Source of the DNA: Spodoptera frugiperda
Lineage: Eukaryota > Arthropoda > Insecta > Lepidoptera > Noctuidae
Assembly (NCBI RefSeq): GCF_023101765.2
Contig: NC_064231.1
Coordinates: 1,674,001-1,738,000, forward strand
Direction: 5' to 3'
Length of the DNA stretch: 64,000 bases
Position 1 is the first letter of the stretch, and each line of letters starts with the position of its first letter. Both the position numbers and the translations under genes were made by a program. Positions 44,940 to 56,268 of the stretch are shown here, in pieces. The notes under the pieces were generated by a model, which was given only the letters and a program-made list of their open reading frames with translations, searched no databases and was not told the origin of the DNA.

Positions 44940-45500
44940 TAACACATATTTTACCTAACGACGACATGACGCTAGTGTGAACTTGTTATTCTTCGTCCGA
45001 TAATAAATTACCTAGTATTACACCATTGGACGTTACATATTTGACAGCTGCTGTGATTGGACAAAAATGCCTTCCTACATTTCTTCTAATCGATGAGCAA
45101 GAAAACGGTAGCTTTCATTAAATAATTATAAGTAATCCTATTTTCAATATTTACATCAATATTCCCGTTCATATCAATTTCTATAAACAATATTAGAACT
45201 TGAAACAATAGCCTAGATCTACAGACCTAGATTCATACCTAGGTATAGGTACACAATACCTACCCTCTACACAAGAGGTAGGGTTACCTCAGAACTCCCT
45301 CCGGGGACCCTTGTGGCCCTCAGAGCATTTCTTTGTGACATAACAACACTCCGCATAAAAGGAACTTGACCCATTTTCTGTCCAATATATTTTTGCTTGA
45401 AAAAGTTTGAAAACTTTTATTAGGTACATGAGATAGGTATCTAGTAATTTGAAACGAAGATATTTTTTAAACTACTAAACATTGTGGTTTGTTTTTAACT
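44940..45500. other. Intergenic, nothing recognised
   Basis: No exon or repeat identified by eye. Confidence 0.35.
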
Positions 45501-45504
45501 GACT

Positions 45505-45632
45505 TGAAAAAAGGAGGTGCTGAGTTTGCCGTGTATGTATGTTTGTGCGCGATCATCTCAGGTTTGGCTAAACCGATTCAGATGCGATTTTCAGCATAGT
45601 ATCTTTCGTACTTAGAAAAAGGTTTTAGGTAT
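45505..45632 (+). repeat. Family H repeat, copy 2
   Basis: ACTTGAAAAAAGGAGGTGC ... TGTGCGCGATCATCTCAGG ... GCGATTTTCAGCATAGTATC ... GAAAAAGGTTTTAGGTA. It abuts the MITE at 45635. Confidence 0.6.
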
Positions 45633-45634
45633 AA

Positions 45635-45753
45635 AAGATCGAAACGAGAGCGCGTTCGGCGCTCTGATTTGTTGGTTCATTCGCACTGACCAATCAGAGC
45701 ACCGATCGTGATTTCGTTTCGATTTCAAAAAGTAATACAAACTCGTACTAAGC
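45635..45753. mobile_element. MITE family M1, copy 3 (left end lost)
   Basis: GATCGAAACGAGAGCGCGTTCGGCGCTCTGATTTG ... CCAATCAGAGCACCG ... GTAATACAAACTCGTACTAAG. The right terminus is intact; the left one is replaced by family H sequence. Confidence 0.7.
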
Positions 45754-46077
45754 CCTCTATACACGAAACTTACTCCACAGCCTCCAACGTCACATCATCT
45801 CTTTTCACCAACAAAACAAAATATCATAATAATATCCTACTCCTAAACAAAACACGACTATGACACAACACATACAAATACCTATGTAATACATTTTCTC
45901 GAAAACGTTAAACGTTAAGCTAGAATTCATGTTAAAAGAAAATCTTTACAGCACAACCTGTTGCAGAGGCTTTATTTCACGAGTGAAAGAAGCGAGGTAG
46001 GAGCGGAGCGGAACGGAGCGAGGGTGTTAGGAGCTAAATGAGAATAAGGATGGGTAGGTGAGGTTATGAAATACCCC

Positions 46078-46240
46078 ATTATCAACCTCCTCAATCTTCA
46101 AAATCCGAGATTCCCCGTTAATTTCCCCAACAACCCTTACCGGGCACGCACGCCAGCAACGCACTTGTAACGCCTCTTTTGAATGTCCATGGGCGGCGGC
46201 AATTGCTTACCATCAGGTGATCCGGACGTGAGACATGATT
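46078..46240 (+). repeat. Family A repeat
   Basis: CCTCAATCTTCAAAATCCGAGATTCCCC, CCCAACAACCCTTAC, CCAGCAACGCACTTGTAACGCC and GTCCATGGGCGGCGGCAATTGCTTACC. Confidence 0.75.
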
Positions 46241-46639
46241 CGTTGAAGAATATTCTAATTTATACAAACCCAAATGTTGTAATGAAGTCGATTAAAAATT
46301 ATAAATGCTGTCTTATAATTTTACTGAATGATAAATGATATTTATTTTGCAAATAGGTTATAAACACTTTTACACGTCAATCTCTTAAATAACTAGATGA
46401 GGCCGGAGTGAATAGTAAGTACTTCCAGTTAACTAAATGTATCAAAAGAAACTAAGCTCATCTCTAGCCGTGCCCTAATGAATTCTTTCCATACAACAAC
46501 GATGTTTCATTTTAACGCTGAGAAATATTCAAGGCTTGAAATTAAATACTTTGATGACAGAGCTCATTTTTGAGAAATGACTGTTCTAAGTATTCGTGTC
46601 TGATGAAATATCGCCTCGTAAATATTGCCTTGTTTATTA

Positions 46640-46900
46640 TATTTCTGAGAGGTATACAGGGTGGATTTCTAAAGGTTATAACTCACTTATAACGCACGGC
46701 TCCGTCTCGGCTCTGGTACGGCGTTTCTTGTTCTGGAAACAATACAAAAAGGTGGTAAGCGCGCTGCCAGCGTGCTTGCTGCCGTTGACGCTGACGTTGT
46801 AAAATATATCATACGACATACGATTTAAAGTTCAAATTTAAATAATAATTTAATTGCTGGGTTGGATCGGTTGTTGTTAAATGTGTTATGTCCTTAAGAG
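46640..46900 (+). repeat. Interspersed repeat, family S
   Basis: GCGCGCTGCCAGCGTGCTTGC, then GTAAAATATATCATACGACATACGATTTAAAGTTCAAATTTAAAT ... GCTGGGTTGGATCGG ... GTGTTATGTCCTT. The second half matches 53220-53325 closely. The open frame at 46596-46802 is within the repeat. Confidence 0.6.
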
Positions 46901-47139
46901 TTCTTTCTAAGACATTTCTCATTTAGTATTAGATGAATGAAATTTTTATTTATTCGGTATAATTTTCGTTTATTAAGGCTTTTTAGTATTCGGACAATCT
47001 GGAAATCTTTAGAGGAGGTCAATTTAGGTGCTGAAGTCTTGTAAACTAGATTTTTATCATAATGATGATGATGATTAAAATCAGATACACTCACGGCGAT
47101 GGTTACCACGTTTATTTCATGACTATGGGACCCCAATGT

Positions 47140-47510
47140 GGTCTGAAACTAGTCAAGTAACATCATCGAACTATTACGTAGGAAAACCAATTAAAAACAT
47201 GAAAACATTCACCACAATAACAAAATACTACACAAACCAACAGACGTATCATCCGAATAAAGTTAAATAAGTATAATTTAACCTGACGTTTAACCTTTTA
47301 AACGGCCACAAACTCAGAGAAGCTCATTACGGTAGCTAACTAGACGTCGAACGTGCCGCGACTGGCTAATCCTTGGAATAATAAGACCATCATTTTGCTC
47401 AACCGGGGAAGACGTTTTATAGTATGACTAAGCAGCTTAGTCGAGTTAGCGGATGCGGAACTAAGGCAGAGTTTGGCTGTTTTCTGGTAACTTCTTTATC
47501 TTATTGGTGG
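47140..47510. other. Intergenic, nothing recognised
   Basis: No convincing exon or repeat. Confidence 0.35.
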
Positions 47511-47515
47511 AGTAA

Positions 47516-47773
47516 CTAGGTATCTACAAGTAAATTAGATGTAGGTACGACACGATCAACTGCCCGGGCTCTTGGGCATGTGAGAATTGTGACAGACTGC
47601 TCTTTAGGCCATGTAAATTGTTGCTGACCGAGGTTCAGAATGTGTTCACCATTATATTCCTTTCCTACCATACCAGTGTCATATAATAGCCATACTTTGA
47701 TACAAGATACAATAGCGTTCTTAGGGTTTGATATTGTAGGTGTCTGTTTTGACGCAAATACTCTAGCTGTCAC
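47516..47773 (-). pseudogene. Possible transposase remnant (piggyBac-like?), weak
   Basis: An 85-codon minus-strand frame without an ATG start. It contains CIKVWLLYDTGMVGKEYNGE followed by HILNLGQQ. The order (I-K-V-W ... YTGK-like ... LG) resembles the region around the first catalytic Asp of piggyBac-type transposases, but the conserved residues are too few to be sure. The frame is closed at both ends and has no neighbouring exons or inverted repeats that I can see. It could be chance. Confidence 0.22.
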
Positions 47774-47779
47774 TTTATA

Positions 47780-48325
47780 TTTTAAGTTGAACTTAGCACG
47801 TAGAATAAATACGTCCTAACAGATAAAATCTTCACTTCAATCCGATACCTATCTAATATTCAAGTTAAAAATTACAATCAAACATCTTTTTAATTGAAAT
47901 AACTTCAAAGCTGTAGCAATTCATCTCTGTCCAACTTAAGTTTGTACCTAAATGAAAATAATAAAAACCGAAGTACTTTTTATTGCATAGTATCGATGCT
48001 TGCAAACGACTGCTTATTGAACAAGTTTTGAACGGAATCAAACAGGCTAAACTTTTAACGAGTTCTGTAAAAACTGCATTTATTGAAATGTTAGTAGTTA
48101 GTGCCGACATTGCCAGGCGTAAATTGAAAAAATAAATAAAAATCAATACATTTTGCGACGAACACCGTAAACCGAACACATAAAATTTTGTATCTCTAAT
48201 AGAATTTTTAGATTTCACATGTTATTGTGAAGAAAGCGATTAATTAGGCGTACCTAAACCATATTTTAGAAGTCTTAATATAAATAATTATTCTTATGAA
48301 ATTAATCCTCATTTAAAAAACAAAC
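47780..48325. other. Intergenic, AT-rich
   Basis: A 117-codon minus frame at 47865-48218 has low-complexity AT-rich composition and no recognised motif; not accepted as a gene. Confidence 0.35.
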
Positions 48326-48525
48326 TTTATCCCACACTAGGAGTTTCTCCTATGTCGTCGGTGCGTTTACAAACATATATACCTACAAGTTCACATACAC
48401 GTCTCACCAGACCAAAACAACAATTTGTAGATCACACATAGTGTTGCTCCGTGTGGGAATCAGAACCCGCTACATTCGTTGCGCGGCAGTTGGTTGCCCC
48501 AGCCACCACGCCATTCATGCGTCAT
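48326..48525 (-). mobile_element. SINE, tRNA-headed family 2
   Basis: CCCACACTAGGAGTTTCTCC, GTGCGTTTACAAACATATA, ACAAGTTCACATACACG, CAAAACAACAATTTGTAGATCACAC, then the head with GTGTGGGAATCAGAACCCGC and CGGCAGTTGGTTGCCCCAGCCACCACGCC. Confidence 0.8.
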
Positions 48526-48529
48526 CAAG

Positions 48530-49215
48530 CGCATGCTTGGCGTGGTGGACGAAGGTGCACCATGGGTACCTCTGACCAAAAGATTAACTTTTCACATTTC
48601 ATTAACTGCTATGTAAAGCAATATTTATGCTTCTAGACAATAAAATCCCTAGATACTTACTAATCTACAGTGAGACGCGGCTTTATTTTAATTTCATTTT
48701 AAAAACATCGAAATCACCTTCATCTAAAGAGAACCTTTTGATAGAACACAACAAACTTTTGACACTGCCTCTGCTTCACACAGCACACCAGGCGTCTACT
48801 ATTCAAAATTCGGAACTCGAGCAACTAGCTTCCAGAGCTAATCTCGCATGACATTCAGATTACATAAGTAATTAGTTTGCAGCCGAGCTCTCAACACCGG
48901 CTCGAGTAAGCCGAGAGATAATTTATTCCTTGCATCCAACTGCAGTAGGTATAAATCACTTTGGCCGACATTTTATTCTTATACTTTAAACATTTAATAA
49001 AAGTCTTAGAGTGTTCCGTCTTTGTTAAACTTTTCCTTGTCCCCTTGTCCGTGCAAATTTATTGCGTTTTAAAAATGAAATGAGATTTTGTTTAAGGTAG
49101 ATTTTGATGTTGTTGGTTTTAATAGCACCTAATGATTAAAATTCGCTGACATTAGGCTGATATGGTTTCTTATGAAGAATGTACTGTTTTACATTCTATA
49201 CATATCTTTAAACGT
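48530..49215. other. Intergenic, nothing recognised
   Basis: Small open frames only, none with recognisable content. Confidence 0.35.
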
Positions 49216-49220
49216 GAGGA

Positions 49221-49456
49221 CTGCCTCGTTGGCTGAGTGGTTGCAAGTGCGACTGCCGGGCAAGAGGTTTCGGGTTCGATTCCCGGGTCGGGCAAAGTAA
49301 CACTGGGCTTTTTTAGAAAGAGTCTGGAAATGTGCCCGGTGTATGGCAATAGGCTCACCACCTATTACATGGGACTTACAACATAAAATTGTGTAATGTG
49401 GGTGTAATAATGTACACCTCTGCCTACCCCTAAGGGGATTAAAGGCGTGACGTTAC
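49221..49456 (+). mobile_element. SINE, tRNA-headed family 1, near complete
   Basis: CTGCCTCGTTGGCTGAGTGGTTGCAAGTGCGACTGCCGGGCAAG (A-box side), GGGTTCGATTCCCGGGTCGG (B box, intact), CACCACCTATTACATGGGAC, GTGTAATAATGTACACC and GGGGATTAAAGGCGTGACGTTAC. It has the cleanest tRNA-like head of its family here. Confidence 0.88.
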
Positions 49457-49494
49457 AAAAAATATATTCAAATACAGGTAGATTTATGACACAT

Positions 49495-49610
49495 ATGGAT
49501 TTGCAATATCGCGTGATGTCACCTCTAGTTACGTTTTAAACGTAGAAATGACGCATTTGCTTCCACTCCTAAACTCTCTGATTCGTTTTATCTTATAGGA
49601 CAAAATTAAA
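49495..49610 (-). repeat. Family F repeat fragment
   Basis: GCGTGATGTCACCTC ... AAACGTAGAAATGACGCATTTGCTTCCACTCCTAAACTCTC matches 35455-35520 in reverse. Confidence 0.5.
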
Positions 49611-50124
49611 AAATACGCGTCTAGTTAGTTAGGTAATGACGTAAAAAATATTTTTTATGACCTAACTGACGGATTAATATATTTTTAGTGTTCATACTGT
49701 TCATACCCCGAGATTCACATTACAATAGGGATTGATATTACAATAGGGATGACCTATTTGAATATCAGTCCGATAGTTGAAAAAATACATTGTACCTAAT
49801 TTTATAAGAAATACGTTTTTGAATTCATTGCTATCTTTTAACAAGCATTCGAGCAAGACATATCTTTGTATTTTCGTACGTGACTCCGTGAAACATGAAA
49901 AATGAAAACTCATCTACATCGTTCTAAGAAACTTAAAAATAAAAGACTCTTTACAACATCTAACAAATTCACGCAAGAAACTTACGGCCGGACACTTAAA
50001 CACTATATGGCTGTTAAAGAACTTTTACTCTTCATTATAACTGCTATTATGAAGCATAAATAAGACATAATATACTTATAATCAAATATCTATAACACTG
50101 TCACTAAATTCTTAAAATGTAGGG

Positions 50125-50297
50125 TTATAATTACTATCGTGAGACATACTAAATGAAGGAAAGCTACCAGTAGGATGCGGGACGTCGCCTTCACTGCGTT
50201 TACGTAGCTCATGATGAAGAGACTCTCTGTAACCCGAAACAAATCGGGCTTTTCTAAATTAATGTACGAGAGTAAACCTTGATTTTTAGGTAAAGTA
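50125..50297. mobile_element. Family G element
   Basis: Begins ACTATCGTGAGACATACTAAATGAAGG, has CTCATGATGAAGAGACTC and GGGCTTTTCTAAATTAATGTACG, and ends GAGTAAACCTTGATTTTTAGGTAAAG. The left arm shows the outer border that other copies carry on the right, so the full terminus of the family reads TATCGTGAGACATACTAAAT. Confidence 0.72.
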
Positions 50298-50699
50298 TAG
50301 GCTATTAGGTATAACTGTAAGTGTATGCATCACCCTAGTTGACTAATGTTTTAAGCTGAAGTATAAATAAATAAAAAAAATACATAATTATGGCAATAAA
50401 ACTAACCTCGTTTATAATTATGAATAGGTATGAACCACATTTTGAAATAATCTACAAACGTTTAAATCTTAAATGTACTTCATTTGAATATCTATGACAG
50501 TTCAAGTAAATACATAGTTAAGAGTTTAACTGACAGCGGGTTTAACCAAGAACCTCTTATCGTGACGGCTATTGGGCCCTTGAGAAAAGCTAGCAATCAC
50601 AGTTATAACTTTGTAAAATGTTGAATACTGATAAACTGACTTTAAACTTGCAATACATAACCTTATGTATATTGTTAAGAACTGTGGTTAAGATGTCTT

Positions 50700-50985
50700 A
50701 GAAATTACTTCAATCAGAGTAATAGGGATATCTATAAATTTAATAAGAAAATAATACTTAGATAAAACGCACCTAAGTTTAAAAGTAGGAGCAAATACGA
50801 CATTTCTACGTATAAAATGTGTCCAGAAGTGACGTCAAGTGATATTTCAAAAATCTTCGAAAAAACTAGTTTATTTTAGAAAATAAAAATTCGAGTCTAA
50901 TATTTTTAATCAATTAAATAAAAATTAGTCATCTACCCTATTGACCAAAGTAACAAAGAAACTAAAAACAAAATCTATTTTTTGT
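50700..50985 (+). repeat. Family F repeat, longest copy
   Basis: GCACCTAAGTTTAAAAGTAGGAGCAAATACGACATTTC, AGAAGTGACGTCAAGTGATATTTC and GTCATCTACCCTATTGACC. It joins the two part-copies seen elsewhere into one element. Confidence 0.62.
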
Positions 50986-50999
50986 GTGATAATATTTAT

Positions 51000-51515
51000 T
51001 TTGTGTAGTTTGTGAATACGGGCGTAAATCTCCAAGAATATAGGACGCCCCTGTAAAGCAAACTCCGGTCGACTGACTCAACCTTTCTGAAGTTTTCATA
51101 TTTAACCGTGTCATTGGAACTTGCCGCTTTTTTCTTTTTTTATTTAGCGCCTGTTTAGTGGAGCAGACTTTTTTATTTTCTGCCTTGAACGAAACTTTTG
51201 CGTGGAATTGAACGAGAATTTTGTTTCCCGACTTGTTTTTTTTTTTGTTTTGTAACTATTGATGGATTGACGCGTTGGCTGGTGGAAGCTATCAAGATTT
51301 CGAGGAATGAACGTTTTCCTTCCTTTGATTCTTCTTTGTTTTTCTTCACTTATTTACGTTAAATCAAAGTTATGTTATAGAAAGTTTCTTTAACAATTTG
51401 CCTACTTACAGATTTCAACAGAAAATAGCAGTAAACAATTTATTTATGTAGGCTTGTAAGTATTTTCTGGTAACAATGTAGGTATTTAATATTTTTTGTT
51501 TTTATACTATCATTA
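51000..51515. other. Intergenic, nothing recognised
   Basis: T-rich stretches and no convincing exon. Confidence 0.35.
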
Positions 51516-51523
51516 TCCTTTAA

Positions 51524-51727
51524 GGTATACGTCCAGAAGCCCGCATCGTACGCATCGCACGTACCGCACGCAACGGATTTTAGTTTGTCTTCTATAGAAA
51601 CTCATACAACTGCGTCCACTGATCCGCATCGTAACGACCGCATCATCAGCAATGCGTACTAAAGACGTCATATGGAAAGCGTACGATGCGTGCGATGCGT
51701 ACGATGCGGGCCTGTGGACGCTTACCT
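51524..51727. mobile_element. TTAA-flanked MITE, family M2, complete
   Basis: 204 bp between two TTAA sites (51520-51523 and 51728-51731). The ends are inverted: GGTATACGTCCAGAAGCCCGC and GCGGGCCTGTGGACGCTTACC. Next to them, CATCGTACGCATCGCACG pairs with CGTGCGATGCGTACGATG. TTAA duplication is the hallmark of piggyBac-type transposition, so it is probably moved by such an enzyme. No coding region. Confidence 0.87.
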
Positions 51728-52059
51728 TTAACATACATAAATGTTTAGCTAAGCTAATATAACATTTTTTTGCATTTTAATTCGATACTTTGAACATTAT
51801 ACAAGTTATACTTAGGTTTAAACTTTGAAGTAAAGATCTTGGTAGCTCGTGTTGTTAAACGAAGATAATGCAAGTGTTCCGTTCTCCTGGGAGAAACAAC
51901 GGAATGTAATGATAACATAATACTTGACACACGATACTCTCCCGAGACAGCGTGCAGCAACGCGAGCAGTCTTATGTAGAAAATGTTTACCTAAGGATGT
52001 AAAAAAAATCGTATTTTTTTATTTTGCACCGCTTCCAGAAAAGGAACTAAGCTGTTTTT

Positions 52060-52275
52060 TTCACCCGAAAGACCAGAGGCGTTACAAGTGCGTTGCCGAC
52101 CTTTTGGGGGTTAGGAATCTAAAGGTTCATGGGGAATTGTGTATTGGAAATATTTTGAGAAAGGAAGGTAATTGCTCACTCACACAACGAAACTCAATAC
52201 AATCGTTGTCCTACGTCGGTTTTCTGTGAAACCGTGGTATCACTCCGGTCGAGCCGGCCCATTCGTGCCACAAAC
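52060..52275 (-). repeat. Family A repeat, 5' part
   Basis: CCAGAGGCGTTACAAGTGCGTTGCCGACC, TTTTGGGGGTTAGGAATC, CGAAACTCAATACAATCGTTG, TCGGTTTTCTGTGAAACCGTGG and ACTCCGGTCGAGCCGGCCC, in reverse. Confidence 0.78.
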
Positions 52276-52419
52276 ATAAAATTGTTGCGTAATTTTGTAG
52301 AATATATCAGATCTGTCAATCTCTCTCCAATATTCAAAATTATCACGTTTATCAGTTTAGACGTAAATACAAGCACGTAATTGTGACATAAGCCGCTTAT
52401 CGAGTACAATATCAATTGC

Positions 52420-52525
52420 ACGGCTGCACGGCCGCCGGCCGGCCGCATAAAATCGGATTACAATAGCGCATCTTGCAATAATCCGGTCCCCGGCACCGGG
52501 CGTCCGGCGTCCGGTCCGGTTAGTG
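52420..52525. other. GC-rich island with CCGG-rich short repeats
   Basis: GGCTGCACGGCCGCCGGCCGGCCGC and CCGGTCCCCGGCACCGGGCGTCCGGCGTCCGGTCCGG stand out in AT-rich surroundings. No open frame continues through it and no repeat family was recognised. Confidence 0.6.
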
Positions 52526-52529
52526 CCAA

Positions 52530-53160
52530 GCTTTAATATGGCTTGGGAAGTAAAAATATAGGAGGTACTAAGTTATTGGATAACAATTTTTCTCGTTTTT
52601 ATATTAGTTTGTGTGTCCTTTTAAAATAGATTTTATCAAGGCTCTATAGCTACTAGTCATTGGGGAGAAAAAGTAATATTAAAAAAATGGCTCTAGGCAA
52701 GAAAACAGCAATACTTATAACATTTTTTAAATAAACTAAAATAGATTTAATTTATAAATCTGGAACGACTTTATTAAATCCTTAAGTATGATTTTTCCAA
52801 AATAGAAACTTAATAACTTTTTGGTTAATAAACAAGTAAGTACCTTAATACTTTATTTACCAACGCCGGTACATTTTATGATTATATCCTAATCATACTT
52901 ACTTTATTAATGTTATAACTTTAATATGATTTTTTATTACTTTATTTATTGACGTAATTAAGTTCTATGTTTGTTCTTTTGAAAAAATAGGCCTACTTGT
53001 ATATAATATTGTAAAGAAACAAATTAATTGACTGTTAAACTACGGGACTGGTTTGAAAAATTCGTTCGCCATCACCTGTGGATACCCATGTAACGTATAC
53101 TTAGTAACAAGTAACATAGGTTACTTATTATCCTGATTTTCCGTCATGAACAAAACCTAA
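52530..53160. other. Intergenic, strongly AT-rich
   Basis: No exon or clear repeat. Confidence 0.4.
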
Positions 53161-53164
53161 AAGT

Positions 53165-53325
53165 CATCGCACATCGCAAAAATGCTGTCCCCGCGAGGAC
53201 CGCTCGCTTGCAGCCTTTTTGTATTGACGTTATGAAATATATCATAGGACATAAGATTTAATGTTCAAATTTAAATGACAAGTTTATAGCTGGGTCGGTG
53301 CCGTTAAAGTGTGATATGTCCTTTA
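53165..53325 (+). repeat. Family S repeat, second copy
   Basis: CGAGGACCGCTCGCTTGCAGCC, GAAATATATCATAGGACATAAGATTTAATGTTCAAATTTAAATGAC, GCTGGGTCGGTGCCG and GTGATATGTCCTT. Confidence 0.62.
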
Positions 53326-53599
53326 CTCGTATGTAAGATAAATTGTTAACAGTTCAACCGTAATTACTTGTACAAGATACATTAATGCATTATCGGGGAA
53401 CAACTCGACTGGGCCCGTGTCTAATCACTCTTTTAATTAAGATCGATGTCTGGTATCCTTCTTGTTAAGGATCGAACCCTTGCCTTAGGTACCTAATCGT
53501 AAAGTTAAATTTATGTCGTTTACGTTACGTTATCGTTTCGGACGATACGGTATGACGATTTATGGAATGATGTTACGTTAACGTGTGCGTTTGTGATTT

Positions 53600-53652
53600 G
53601 CAGGAGCTGGGGACTACCTAGGGTCCGGGGGTCCGGCTCGAAAAGCAAGATT
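53600..53652 (+). repeat. Family E fragment
   Basis: GCAGGAGCTGGGGACTACCTAGGGTCCGGGGGTCCGGCTCGAAAAGCAAG is the middle of the family E tail; both sides are lost. Confidence 0.5.
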
Positions 53653-53659
53653 TTTTTGT

Positions 53660-54605
53660 AATTAGGGCAAGTGACCCGGTTGTGGCCATCGACCCCTTTG
53701 TGGCCATTTGGGCCTTCAAATATTTATAACTAAGGCATGGACAAATAAATTACTCTGTGATGTACAGTATTTAAAATTTATACATTTTTTGTAAAGGATT
53801 CTGATAACAAATTCTTCGTAAAGGAAGATAAACTCAATTTTCTTTAGACGAGACTTAGTTTGTTCTATTGCTAAAATGGTGCATATTTTCAAACTTCATG
53901 TTACGTCATTTTGGTTTTCAAGACATAAATAGGTACTTACTAAAACATTTCATCGCACCCTAAGCTCTTATCCAAACCACACAAATAAACCACATCGTTC
54001 TTACCTCGCACAACGACTATAGTAAATTAATGAGGCAGTATCATTATTATATTTATAATCAAACACCTCATTACACAGAAGTACCTATGTATAAGAAGTA
54101 CATATACATACATCTACATCGTAATCTCAGCGTCTAGTTTTCCACATCGATCGGAGAGCATCACGCCAATTAACTTCTTCCAATTAATTGAAGTTTGCCG
54201 TAATTTTTTCTCGGAAATATACGAGCAGGGGTAAGATATAAAATTAAAAACCCTACTTAATGAAGGCTTATAAAATTTAGTATAGACTGTTGAGGATTTT
54301 TGAGAAATTCCTTTCTTTTTTTAATTACAATGTTTCGTGGAATGCTGTTATCGTCTGAATAGCAAAGATTTTGTAAATATTTAGGTAGGTAAGTTCACAA
54401 GTACTAATTAATATTTTAGTTAAATAATGTTTCAAGCGTCATTTATTTGTAGTCCAATAGATTCATCACAGTTTTTATAAAATTTCACAGAATTTGAGCA
54501 CAGGAAAGTAACCAAAGTACAGTATTGAAAATTTCATATTCGTATAATTACTGATAACTTACCTAGTTTTTTTAATAATAGATAGTTATGGTTTAAGCTA
54601 TGATT
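53660..54605. other. Intergenic, nothing recognised
   Basis: AT-rich; no exon or repeat found. Confidence 0.35.
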
Positions 54606-54611
54606 AAACCC

Positions 54612-54720
54612 AGGACTTAAAACTCATCATCATCATCAACAGCCGATAGACGTCCGCTGCTAGAAAGGCTGCCGCCTTTGTAAGGGCAAAGCCTTTTTCT
54701 TATACCTGTGTCTCTTAAGT
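54612..54720 (-). repeat. LINE 3' tail fragment
   Basis: CTCATCATCATCATCAACAGCC, GACGTCCGCTGCTAG and AGGCTGCCGCCTTTG: reverse copy of a GAT-tailed LINE end. Confidence 0.55.
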
Positions 54721-55429
54721 GTGTCCTAAGACATTCATAATGTAGCAATTTATTATGTACAGTACCTATTGTATTATATATAGCTTCAGTAATTGCTACA
54801 TAATAAAATAATAGCTACTAAACTAACGAGGAAGTGCTCCTTAGTTCGTAAGATATCCTTAAAGTAAGACTTTTCCCAACAAAACGACTCCCATCACTTA
54901 GAAAACAAATTAAGCGAAATAGACAATTTGTAGGCTCCGTAGGATGTCAGGCAGTGAACACAACAGATACCCCTCATTACTTCACGGGGATAAATTAAAC
55001 TTCAATTCGGAAAGGCTGTCGACAGTCGACTACCTACTTAATTTTACGTATAACGTAGGTCTAGAGGATCCTTATATCTTGTTGCTTATAAAATTCATAT
55101 AGGTACATACCTACATTTATTTAATTCAACAGTTACAACGAAAGTAACTAACGTTACACATAAGTAAAACGTGGCTAAACAGGAATTAACAGCATTCATA
55201 AGTTCCCCTCGCAGTACTTCAGGCATTCCGACAAAATCTCCTTCCATTCATCCGCATCATAAACTAGACAATATCTTTATCACATCAGGTCGGTTGGCAG
55301 AAACCACCAGCCATGAATGTTCTATCACATTCATGCACTTTGTCATACAAGAAGTTATATAATTTTACTTTTCTTACTAATTATGTTTTCGGCTGTACCC
55401 TGTATGTGTGATAACATTCAGTTATCATG

Positions 55430-55500
55430 CTATCACATCACATACATCAACTGACCATTGGCCACTGCTGACCAAAGGCCTCTTCTCGCACGCATGCGTG
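55430..55500 (-). repeat. Repeat tail as at 41250
   Basis: TATCACATCACATACATCAACTGACC ... GCTGACCAAAGGCCTCTTCTCGCACG, the same design as 41250-41345. Confidence 0.5.
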
Positions 55501-55649
55501 TTATTCATCATTTTGTCATGCTACCATGATTATGTAATATTTATTTTTATATGTGACATAAAATTTTATCAAAATAACAAAATTCTATAACATTAAGTTT
55601 AGGATCATACAGAAAGAAATTAAATAATATTTCATTACAATACTGGGGC

Positions 55650-56220
55650 AGAGTAAACGGGGTTATATTTTCGACTCGGCAGGTAGGCCGCGGTTACGAC
55701 CCGCCGTCGCCACAGAGGGTAGAGTGGCGAAAAAGTTACGGCTGAGTACTTCGCTAATTGGATTGTTACGTTAGAAGGACATGGTAAATATGTAATATGT
55801 AACTGTATATGGAAGTAGTTATGACAGTTTTAAAAACTATATAATTTTTATTAATATGTAGGATAGCGCTAAAGAACTTTTTCAACTAGAAACGTGGCTT
55901 AGCCCGCGCGATCGGCTTACAAGTTTCGTAGAGAGAAGTAGGATGGTAACAAATGTAGTTTACTCTGTCCATTGAAACTGTTCACCGACTACACCATGAT
56001 CTAAAATTACTCCTATACAATTATAGAATAATATGCCATTTACACACAATCAACACGAACGAAAATACACTTAATGCTTACTCATTAATCCATTTTATCG
56101 ACATTCAACAAGTCACTCAAGGAGCCATAAAGAAATACATACGCGACGGTAGCTACACTTACAATAAGGGCTATATTTCTACATAATCATACAAGATTAC
56201 CTCAGCAGGGATGTAAGCGA
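55650..56220. other. Intergenic with a GC-richer block
   Basis: 55660-55745 (GGCAGGTAGGCCGCGGTTACGACCCGCC region) is GC-rich and unexplained. No exon was recognised. Confidence 0.35.
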
Positions 56221-56223
56221 GGC

Positions 56224-56268
56224 TATAAAAGGCCCGTAAATTTCCCGCACATAGTGTTTCTGTCAGTT
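56224..56268 (+). promoter_or_regulatory. Possible orphan TATA-type core promoter
   Basis: TATAAAAGG at 56224-56232 is followed by an insect-type initiator TCAGTT at 56263-56268. The spacing (about 40 bases) is longer than the usual 30, and no coding exon is recognised downstream, so this is only a candidate. Confidence 0.25.

Noticed and set aside
47865..48218. 117-codon minus-strand frame
   Set aside because: AT-rich composition with runs of Ile, Phe, Ser and Lys and no motif; typical of chance frames in such DNA.
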